Part shown: positions 1 to 5,295 of the stretch, one piece after another
How positions within the stretch are numbered: position 1 is the stretch's first letter
How the letters are laid out: each line of letters opens with the position of its first letter
NCBI GenBank assembly: GCA_017555325.1
Contig: JAFZGR010000160.1
Span: 1 to 5,960, forward strand
DNA: 5,960 bases
Source of the DNA: Alphaproteobacteria bacterium
Lineage (GTDB): Bacteria > Pseudomonadota > Alphaproteobacteria > CAAHEQ01 > UBA3637
Direction: 5' to 3'
Notes under the pieces: model-generated
The model's database searches: none
The model's input: the letters and a program-made list of their open reading frames with translations, nothing else
Told to the model about the DNA's origin: nothing
Program-made: the position numbers and the translations under genes

Positions 1-24
1 AAAAAAAAGCATAAAATATTATGT

Positions 25-804
25 ATGAGTCATATAGATACATTTCTTTTTAAGTGTGCTTTTATCAGTTATTTCAAAAAACTGATTACTGTTTGCATTT
101 GTTTGTTTTTATTAACACAAATATCTTCGTGCTATCCATTAATTGGCTATCCGTTAAGAGCTGTTAATCGTCCCTTAAATCAGCACTTTTTAGGTAAACC
201 CGCAAAAGAACCGTTTACTGAATTAAAAGAAATATTTACCCCTTATAAAGATCCTCATCCAAACAGTCGACACATATGGGGCGGTTATCCTATTCAAAAA
301 ACATTTGTTAAGCACTATCGGGCCAAAGGAACTGTTTTATATGTTGATATTAATGATGCACTGATTAAAGGTTGGTATTTAGCCGGAAAAAGTGAAAGCA
401 GTAAAATGTATAAAAAAGTCGCTCCGGTTGATTTATCTATTGCTGTCGGAAAAACCGGACAACCCGAAAATGTTCGCAACCTAAATATCGGACACGAAGA
501 AAATGGTTTATTCATCAGTTATACCAATGCATATTACAGTGAGAAAGAAGTTGAAAATATCCATGTAATTCCGGCAACACCAAAACTGACAAAAGTCCTT
601 AAAAACCTACAAAAATATGATATTGTTTACATAGAAGGATTTCTGGTAAATTGGAGCGGAACAGGAGAACTCGCCCGCACAAAATTTAATACGGCACAAT
701 ATGCGGGACAAATTTCACATCAACGAGCCGGAGGCGTGGAAACAGGGTTATGTTTACAACTTTATTTAACAAAAATTATTTTTAACGGGCACGTTTACCA
801 ATAA
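25..804 (+). CDS. Probable lipoprotein with a conserved C-terminal domain of unknown function
   Basis: The 259-residue product begins with a 20-residue polar/basic leader, then a hydrophobic core (about 20-32) ending in ISSC. Cys36 fits a lipobox (I-S-S-C), so the mature protein is probably lipidated and membrane-anchored on the outer side of the inner membrane. The mature part holds 'PVDLSIAVG' (about 134-142), 'IHVIPAT' (about 179-185), 'YDIVYIEGFLV' (about 199-209) and a late 'GGVETGLC' (about 237-244). This order recalls an uncharacterised proteobacterial family with 'SPVDLALGWG', 'HSANMHLIPA', 'GDVVRLRGYLV' and 'TGAGAC' blocks. That match is from memory, and no function is known to me. 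No Shine-Dalgarno is visible before the ATG and the frame stays open to the left edge, so the true start could lie upstream, although the leader is already long. It is the only plus-strand gene and converges on the minus-strand run. Confidence 0.8.
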   Translation: MSHIDTFLFKCAFISYFKKLITVCICLFLLTQISSCYPLIGYPLRAVNRPLNQHFLGKPAKEPFTELKEIFTPYKDPHPNSRHIWGGYPIQKTFVKHYRAKGTVLYVDINDALIKGWYLAGKSESSKMYKKVAPVDLSIAVGKTGQPENVRNLNIGHEENGLFISYTNAYYSEKEVENIHVIPATPKLTKVLKNLQKYDIVYIEGFLVNWSGTGELARTKFNTAQYAGQISHQRAGGVETGLCLQLYLTKIIFNGHVYQ

Positions 805-906
805 TCTGATTAACCGTCTGTAATACAATATAACAGAAAGTACATTCAATATAAAGAACGAAATAATTAAAAACAAACATTTAGCTAACAACTTCACTTC
901 TTTCTT
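805..906. other. Convergent intergenic gap
   Basis: These 102 AT-rich bases separate the stop codons of the plus-strand lipoprotein gene and the minus-strand transporter gene. I see no coding potential and no classic GC-rich hairpin with a T-run on either strand. The only structure noted is the weak imperfect inverted repeat listed separately. Confidence 0.6.
817..837. repeat. Imperfect inverted repeat between convergent genes
   Basis: The arms TCTGTAATA and TATAACAGA pair over nine positions with one A-A mismatch around a CAA loop. It lies 12 bases after the stop codon at 802-804. It is AT-rich and no T-tract follows on either strand, so it is at best a weak transcript-end hairpin. It could equally be chance in AT-rich spacer DNA. 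Confidence 0.3.
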
Positions 907-1563
907 TTATCCGACATGAGATGAAGCGGATTTCGGCATAAAATAAATTAACGGTAAAATGCTTAATGACAAAACATATTTTACAATAAAATTAAATATA
1001 AAAATTTCAAAAACAACAGCATTCGAATACGAAAATGCAAATGCTCCGATACAAAAAATTAAATTATCTATCGGAATACTAACCGTATTACTAACCAAAA
1101 CTCTGCCCCATTTATGTTTACTTTCAAATCGTTGCTCAAATCGATGATAAATATGCGTATCAATCAATTCACTGACAAACTGTGCCAACAATGAAAACAC
1201 AACAATCCGCCATACCGGAGACAAGACAATATCAAAATATCGGGCATTCAATGTTCCCGTATCTGCCGGAAACAAGCCGATAAACCACAAATAAAATGCC
1301 ATGAACAAATTGATAATAACCGCACCAACAATACATTTTTGCGCAATAACTTTTCCGCAAATCCGATGCACAACATCTCGGAGAGTAAACGTTAACGGAT
1401 ATAAAAAAACACCCATATCAACAGCATAGCTCCACACATATCCCACTTTAATACTGCTGATATTTGCCAACAATTGTAATGATACATAAAACAAAATGCA
1501 AAATAATGCATATGTTGATAAAGAAGGGATTTTAACCGACTCAATATGATTATTTTGTGTCAT
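907..1563 (-). CDS. VUT-family (YhhQ-like) queuosine-precursor transporter
   Basis: A 218-residue integral membrane protein with about six hydrophobic segments (roughly 15-35, 45-60, 74-98, 116-134, 157-178, 182-208). It carries marks of the VUT_1/COG1738 family: 'YPLTFTLRDV' (55-64), 'SELIDTHIY' (131-139) with acidic E132 and D135, and 'RVLVSNTVSIPIDNLIF' (154-170) with the conserved S-N, S and D. Characterised members such as E. coli YhhQ import the 7-deazaguanine precursors preQ0/preQ1, and others take up queuine, for tRNA queuosine modification. Transport of such a base into the cytosol is therefore the likely role; the exact substrate cannot be read from sequence. Length is near the family norm. 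It is the last gene of the minus-strand run, 3 bases after the GNAT stop, with only a weak AAAAGA-type ribosome site inside the upstream gene, suggesting coupled translation. No preQ1 riboswitch could fit in the 3-base gap. Confidence 0.86.
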   Translation of the reverse strand: MTQNNHIESVKIPSLSTYALFCILFYVSLQLLANISSIKVGYVWSYAVDMGVFLYPLTFTLRDVVHRICGKVIAQKCIVGAVIINLFMAFYLWFIGLFPADTGTLNARYFDIVLSPVWRIVVFSLLAQFVSELIDTHIYHRFEQRFESKHKWGRVLVSNTVSIPIDNLIFCIGAFAFSYSNAVVFEIFIFNFIVKYVLSLSILPLIYFMPKSASSHVG

Positions 1564-1566
1564 TTT

Positions 1567-2019
1567 TTATCTTTTCGGATATTCTTTAATCATTAAAACT
1601 GAACGCATACCATTTGCATGCGTATACCAACCGCTCTGTATCTGAAAACCAAACTTTTCAAAAAATTCGGTAATTCCTTCAAATGCATATAATGCTATTT
1701 TACGATAATCCTGAAAATACGCAGTTTCCATTGCCAGTTGGACCAGCTGTGTTGCAATACCTTTATGGGTATAATTTTCATCCACAACCAGTTGTCTCAA
1801 TCGTATCCAATCATTTTCGGGTTCTGGTGTCAACAAAACACAACCAACCAATGTACGAGTTCCGTTCAATGCACCAAAAATAAGTGATTCTCTCTCCTCT
1901 TTATCAAAATGAACAGAAGTCATAATGCGCATCGGTTCCCAAAAACGATTACGTCTAAGCCGAACACATTTCGGATAAAGCGGATGCGCTGTTGTCATTA
2001 AACGATATGTAATTGCCAT
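1567..2019 (-). CDS. GNAT-family N-acetyltransferase
   Basis: A 150-residue, single-domain GNAT protein, predicted to move the acetyl group of acetyl-CoA to an amine on an unknown acceptor. Motif A runs from the beta strand 'RLRQLVVD' (73-80) into 'HKGIAT' (85-90), which stands for the usual Q/R-x-x-G-x-G/A pyrophosphate loop with Ala in the last glycine place. The adjacent helix is 'QLVQLAME'. Late 'EFFEKFGF' (118-125) is the usual 'FYEKxGF' motif B region. The start is backed by AAAGGA five bases before the ATG, overlapping the TAA of the upstream GNAT gene 10 bases away, so the two are likely translated together. Low similarity to the neighbouring GNAT argues against a recent tandem duplication. 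The substrate could be a small molecule, a peptide or an antibiotic; I cannot tell. Confidence 0.87.
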   Translation of the reverse strand: MAITYRLMTTAHPLYPKCVRLRRNRFWEPMRIMTSVHFDKEERESLIFGALNGTRTLVGCVLLTPEPENDWIRLRQLVVDENYTHKGIATQLVQLAMETAYFQDYRKIALYAFEGITEFFEKFGFQIQSGWYTHANGMRSVLMIKEYPKR

Positions 2020-2029
2020 AATTATCCTT

Positions 2030-2557
2030 TTACTTTAAAATTTTACCGATATAATAAGAGTCCATCCATTTACCATTTATCCATGCCGTTTCTTTTGCAC
2101 ACCCCTCAATAGAGAATCCGTGTTTAATGTACAATGAAATCGCCCGTCTGTTTTCAGCTCGTACTTCACCCTGTATACGATGCATTTTCTTTTCACGAGC
2201 CCATTTTTCCATTTCTTCCATAAATACAGAGCCAATTCCACATCCATAATATGCATTTAAAACGGAAATGCCAAATGTGCTGTTTAATCCCATATACGGA
2301 TGATTGGGTTTATCAATACCAATTGAACATGAACCAACCAAATCATCAGCCGCATTAAATACCCCTAAAAACAAATGTTGTTCACTGGCATATATTTTTT
2401 CACAATCGGCATATTTTTTTGGCGGTTGACCAACATATTGATTGGTATTCGGCGATTCGCCCGCAATTTGTTCCAAAAATTTATTTACGTTATCATAATC
2501 ACTGATATTCAGTTTTCGAAAAGTTAATTTTTCACCATCTTTAAGTATTAATTCCAT
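2030..2557 (-). CDS. GNAT-family N-acetyltransferase, RimJ/RimL-like
   Basis: A GNAT acetyltransferase of 175 residues from the start chosen here, or 179 from an ATG four codons upstream (2567-2569). In the 179-residue numbering, motif A is 'GISVLNAYYGCGIG' (100-113), with the Y-x-x-G-x-G acetyl-CoA loop. Motif B is 'VRAENRRAISLYIKHGF' (136-152), with the typical N140, A143, Y147 and G151-F152. This layout matches the RimJ/RimL and SpeG-like branch, which acetylates protein N-termini, polyamines or small amines; the acceptor here is unknown. The downstream Met is preferred because GGAG lies six bases before it, whereas the upstream ATG directly abuts the TAA of the phosphodiesterase gene and has only a weak GGA about ten bases away. 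It sits in the phosphodiesterase-GNAT-GNAT-transporter string. Confidence 0.85.
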   Translation of the reverse strand: MELILKDGEKLTFRKLNISDYDNVNKFLEQIAGESPNTNQYVGQPPKKYADCEKIYASEQHLFLGVFNAADDLVGSCSIGIDKPNHPYMGLNSTFGISVLNAYYGCGIGSVFMEEMEKWAREKKMHRIQGEVRAENRRAISLYIKHGFSIEGCAKETAWINGKWMDSYYIGKILK

Positions 2558-2563
2558 CTTGTT

Positions 2564-2567
2564 CTCC
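2564..2567 (-). promoter_or_regulatory. Ribosome binding site deciding the second GNAT start
   Basis: Minus-strand GGAG lies six bases before the ATG at 2555-2557. It overlaps the alternative in-frame ATG (2567-2569) that abuts the preceding stop codon, so it favours the shorter, 175-residue product. This is a judgement on motif strength only. Confidence 0.5.
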
Positions 2568-2569
2568 AT

Positions 2570-3703
2570 TTATTTTTTTCCGATTAAAATTAACGGCACA
2601 AGCATTTCATTTTGTGTTATACCACCATGATGACCTTTTAAAAAGGTCGGAGAAACACCATTTGGAACTTCCTGATACAAACACTTATCCGTTTTACCAA
2701 CAATTAAATAATCCCCAATAAACTCACAAATTCGAGCATGAGGGATACCTCTTCCCAATAACTCTAAATCCATTACATCTTTATCCGAGAACAACAAAAA
2801 ATCATCTGCCAAATATTTTTGAAATTCAACTTCAAACAAGTCCTTTTTATCCGGATAAACAAAAACAGAACAACATCTGTCTTCAATAGAGAGAGGTAAC
2901 CGCAAACAAGTTTCCATCTGTCCACAATCATTAATTGAAATATATTTTTGAATATCAATGTGCCCATGATCTGCAAGAACAATCAACAACGTATCTTGCA
3001 ATTCTTTTGCAAGGATTTCCGTTTGGGCATTTATCTCTCGAACAACTTCTATCGTTTCTGCCGAATACGGACCTTTACGATGGGATGTATAATCCGGCTC
3101 ATGCCAATAAGCAATTATAAAATGATTATTCGGTTTTTGTGTTTCTGCCAAAATGGCTTGTGTCATTTGATGGAATGTGTGTATATTTTTATGATCGATT
3201 TTTGCCGGATATAATTCTGTATATTCAATATTTGAGTTTACTGCTTTTATTTTATCAGCCAACCGTTCATATGCCAACACCTCATTCGGATAAATGTCAG
3301 ACGGCTTCTGTGTATACATATTTTTACCGGTAAATGTTTCAACAACTTCATTTGTTTCTTTAAAATAAGTTCCCCAACCAAGTCGTCCATGTACAACAGG
3401 AGAAACACCACTATAAAACGTTGCCGTTGCCGGAACGGTAGCTGAGGGGAATACAGAACAAATTGATTTAACGGTTTGCTTACATAAAAATGCCTGCTCA
3501 TTCAATGCATTTTTCAAAACAGAAATACCCATTCCATCAGCAATCAGAATCACCACATTTCGATAATCTTCAGATAATTTCGCATCTAGTTCCAAACAAG
3601 TTTTATCAGTTGTATCTACACCATAATATCGTGCAATTGATGCCATAACGGACAAGGTGCTGTTTTGATAATTCGGCATATATATCGGATTATGTGTTAA
3701 CAT
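2570..3703 (-). CDS. Nucleotide pyrophosphatase/phosphodiesterase (alkaline phosphatase superfamily)
   Basis: A 377-residue enzyme of the type I phosphodiesterase/nucleotide pyrophosphatase family, expected to hydrolyse phosphodiester or pyrophosphate bonds using two metal ions. Visible active-site parts, in order: 'LIADGMG' (metal ligand D56); 'FPSATVPATATFYSGVSPVVHG' region (85-106) with likely nucleophile T89; 'WHEPDYTSH' (200-208) with D204 and H208; 'LADHGH' (243-248) with D245 and H246; and 'KGHHGG' (356-361) with H358/H359. The ligand set looks complete, so the enzyme should be active. There is no signal peptide or membrane anchor, so it is probably cytosolic, unlike secreted eukaryotic NPPs. 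The start is backed by AGGG seven bases before the ATG. A promoter lies in the 70-base gap upstream, and the stop abuts or nearly touches the next GNAT gene. Substrate is unknown; other superfamily activities (phosphonate or sugar-phosphate hydrolysis) are possible. Confidence 0.87.
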   Translation of the reverse strand: MLTHNPIYMPNYQNSTLSVMASIARYYGVDTTDKTCLELDAKLSEDYRNVVILIADGMGISVLKNALNEQAFLCKQTVKSICSVFPSATVPATATFYSGVSPVVHGRLGWGTYFKETNEVVETFTGKNMYTQKPSDIYPNEVLAYERLADKIKAVNSNIEYTELYPAKIDHKNIHTFHQMTQAILAETQKPNNHFIIAYWHEPDYTSHRKGPYSAETIEVVREINAQTEILAKELQDTLLIVLADHGHIDIQKYISINDCGQMETCLRLPLSIEDRCCSVFVYPDKKDLFEVEFQKYLADDFLLFSDKDVMDLELLGRGIPHARICEFIGDYLIVGKTDKCLYQEVPNGVSPTFLKGHHGGITQNEMLVPLILIGKK

Positions 3704-3735
3704 TGATTTACCCTACACTTTGCAATCTTTTTTTC

Positions 3736-3764
3736 AAGATACGCTCATTTATATGGGATGTCAA
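3736..3764 (-). promoter_or_regulatory. Sigma-70-type promoter before the phosphodiesterase gene
   Basis: On the minus strand a perfect TTGACA (-35; 3759-3764) is followed by a 17-base spacer and TATCTT (-10; 3736-3741, four of six consensus positions). A start near 3729 would give a leader of about 26 bases containing the AGGG ribosome site at 3711-3714. The -35 box begins ten bases past the stop codon of the upstream kinase gene. It would drive phosphodiesterase, two GNATs and the transporter separately from hflX. Confidence 0.6.
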
Positions 3765-3773
3765 CAAAATAGA

Positions 3774-4346
3774 TTATTTGTTTAATTTTGACTCTATATA
3801 TTCTTGAATAAGTGCCGCTGTTTCCTCTGGTGTTTGATGCGTGCAATCAATCTGCAACAAATTCGGATGATTAATTGTTGCCATTTTAAACCGTTCCAAA
3901 AACGATTTTAAAATATCAGAATCTGTTAATTTATAACGAGCTGCACGTTCAGGCGTGTTAATCCGCTGGCACAACATATCCGTTTGACAATTTAATTCTA
4001 TCGGAAAAAAGACTGCTCCAATATCTTCTGCAAAACCTTTTAATTCTTCAAAAGCCCCATAATCAACGGGATCATCTATTAACACATTCGTAAACACATA
4101 TGATTGCGGACCATCTTTTTTATAATGTTTTTTTACAACATCCAAAAACAGGGTTCGTATTTTATAAACAGCAGGACAAATATCCAGTAAGGTATCGCCA
4201 TTCACATCCACAAACGGCATTATCACATTGTTAAAATGATGATTATCCAACAAATATGAACCATACTTTTCTTCTAATTTTCGTCCAATTGTTCGCTTAC
4301 CGGCAGCAGGTGCTCCAAACAACAACACAACAAATTTTTTATTCAT
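3774..4346 (-). CDS. P-loop kinase-like AAA-family NTPase
   Basis: A 190-residue protein of the P-loop small-kinase fold (AAA_33/shikimate-kinase-like). The Walker A is 'GAPAAGKRT' (11-19). Arg18 sits where most kinases have Ser/Thr, with Thr19 next; related proteins that I recall as 'GPPAVGKMTVG' also carry this GKxT form, so it is probably a family trait, not damage. The following 'LLDNHHFNN' (32-40) fits the substrate-side 'LFHNH' block of the same group. An arginine-rich lid (R128, R134, R137) precedes 'KLTDSD' (139-144). The fold predicts ATP-dependent phosphoryl transfer to a small molecule; the acceptor is unknown, and a zeta-toxin-like or nucleotide kinase role cannot be excluded. A strong GGAGG (4356-4360) lies nine bases before the ATG, 15 bases after the HAD phosphatase gene, so the two are very likely co-transcribed. 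Confidence 0.8.
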   Translation of the reverse strand: MNKKFVVLLFGAPAAGKRTIGRKLEEKYGSYLLDNHHFNNVIMPFVDVNGDTLLDICPAVYKIRTLFLDVVKKHYKKDGPQSYVFTNVLIDDPVDYGAFEELKGFAEDIGAVFFPIELNCQTDMLCQRINTPERAARYKLTDSDILKSFLERFKMATINHPNLLQIDCTHQTPEETAALIQEYIESKLNK

Positions 4347-4361
4347 TTTATATTTCCTCCA

Positions 4362-4919
4362 TTATCTGCAAACACGCCCATTCCGCTGATTTATATATCG
4401 CATAACATCTTTTGGTGAAAAAAACAGAATCCCTGCACCACCATTATCTTTCCATTTACGTATATTGTGATACATATCATCCACCAAAACCTGAGCAACG
4501 CCAGTACGAGATTGCAAAAAAGCTTCTTTTGATAAAGAGGTCACAATCACTTTCGGCAACTTACCATTTACAGCAAAATGCTTATATGCCCAACGTGTTT
4601 TTAAAAATTGAACAGCCCTTAACCGATTAGGTTTATCTTTCGGTGGCACAAAACGGGACAAGAATACAACCTCATCAAAATGTTTCAAGCAATATTGATA
4701 TAATTCATACGAACCATTCTTAACCGGCATTGTTTCCCAAAAAGTATTATCATAATCACAATAATGAAACAATTTATTTTGAAGTACTTTTTCCTCTTCC
4801 GTCATTTCGTCACGCGTTTTATTTTTCAACTTCATACAATCATTACCGATATATCTTAACGCTTGTGTTGCAAAATCCGCGACCACATCATCCATATCTA
4901 AATAACAAATTGTTTTCAT
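4362..4919 (-). CDS. HAD-family 5'(3')-deoxyribonucleotidase-like phosphatase (NT5C type)
   Basis: A 185-residue HAD phosphatase resembling the NT5C 5'-nucleotidase family, which removes phosphate from (deoxy)nucleoside monophosphates. Motif I is 'YLDMDDVVADF' (6-16) with nucleophile D8 and acid/base D10. Motif II is 'VVFLSR' with S88; motif III is 'LSKEAF' with K131; motif IV is 'VLVDDMYHNI' with D147, D148 and N152. The cap segment includes 'FWETMPVKNGSYEL' (60-73), close to the family's 'FWExLPxxxGAxEL'. Asp11 takes the place usually held by Gly in 'DxDGV', a small variant. All catalytic residues appear present. AAGG seven bases before the ATG is the ribosome site. It lies 46 bases after the RNHCP gene and 15 bases before the kinase gene. 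Activity on nucleotides is inferred from family and not proven. Confidence 0.82.
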   Translation of the reverse strand: MKTICYLDMDDVVADFATQALRYIGNDCMKLKNKTRDEMTEEEKVLQNKLFHYCDYDNTFWETMPVKNGSYELYQYCLKHFDEVVFLSRFVPPKDKPNRLRAVQFLKTRWAYKHFAVNGKLPKVIVTSLSKEAFLQSRTGVAQVLVDDMYHNIRKWKDNGGAGILFFSPKDVMRYINQRNGRVCR

Positions 4920-4924
4920 TTTTG

Positions 4925-4956
4925 AGCCTTTTATTTTATAACTTTAAGCCTTTTAT
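4925..4956 (-). repeat. Direct repeat ATAAAAGGCT (two copies) before the HAD gene
   Basis: The ten-base minus-strand word ATAAAAGGCT occurs at 4925-4934 and 4947-4956, start to start 22 bases apart, in the 46-base gap before the phosphatase gene. The proximal copy contains the AAGG Shine-Dalgarno; the distal one is a second AAGG with no start codon close by. This may be a local duplication of the ribosome site or coincidence in an AT-rich spacer. Confidence 0.45.
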
Positions 4957-4965
4957 ACACATTTT

Positions 4966-5295
4966 TTAGGACCTTATCCTTTGCAAATAAAAATCCATTT
5001 GCCCACAAGATAATGCTTGAATTGCCTTTCGACTATCGTGTGAAGTTACTTTGTTTCTTCGTTCAAAGCCACACTTTTCACATCGATGCAAAATCCATTC
5101 TTTACCATTGCGTTGTTCATAACCAACTGCTATCATTACCCCGCCACAATCCGAAGCACGGTCACCAGGGTTAATATCCACATGCTTACTGGACAAACAG
5201 GTTGGACAATGATTAGTATAACCATCACCAGAAACAGATGTTTCACATACATCGCACACAAAATCTTCAATTGTCCGTGTAAAATTTTTAACCAT
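4966..5295 (-). CDS. RNHCP-domain zinc-ribbon protein
   Basis: A 109-residue soluble protein matching the RNHCP domain family. It has paired cysteines C14-x-x-C17, C30-x-x-C33 and C72-x-x-C75 plus C50, which suggests zinc binding. Conserved blocks are 'GYTNHCPTCLSSKHVD' (25-40), 'PGDR' (43-46) and 'HRCEKCG' (70-76). The motif that names the family, R-N-H-C-P, reads T-N-H-C-P here (Thr27). The function of the family is not established; nucleic-acid or RNA-related binding is a common guess for such ribbons. The gene overlaps the 3' end of hflX by 8 bases, and its AAGGA ribosome site lies inside hflX seven bases before the ATG, so translation is probably coupled to that of the GTPase. Confidence 0.86.
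   Translation of the reverse strand: MVKNFTRTIEDFVCDVCETSVSGDGYTNHCPTCLSSKHVDINPGDRASDCGGVMIAVGYEQRNGKEWILHRCEKCGFERRNKVTSHDSRKAIQALSCGQMDFYLQRIRS

Noticed and set aside
1..24. Promoter for the lipoprotein gene (TAAAAT/TATTAT)
   Set aside because: AT-rich words this close to the start leave no room for a leader, and the upstream DNA needed to judge a -35 box is outside the window.
959..1147. Plus-strand 62-codon frame inside the transporter gene
   Set aside because: It is antisense to a clear membrane-protein gene with family motifs and has no domain or ribosome site of its own.
1567..2569. Tandem duplication of the two GNAT genes
   Set aside because: Both share only a short TTGGTTGGTT at the 'LVGC/LVGS' strand and general fold motifs. 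Lengths and the remaining sequence differ, so they look like distinct subfamilies.
2935..3501. Several overlapping open frames on both strands inside the phosphodiesterase gene
   Set aside because: They are shadows of a gene with a complete set of catalytic motifs; they lack recognisable domains or convincing ribosome sites.
3725..3740. Possible terminator after the kinase gene (ATCTT/AAGAT hairpin with T-run)
   Set aside because: The stem is only five weak pairs around a six-base loop, and it overlaps the proposed -10 region; a real terminator is unlikely.
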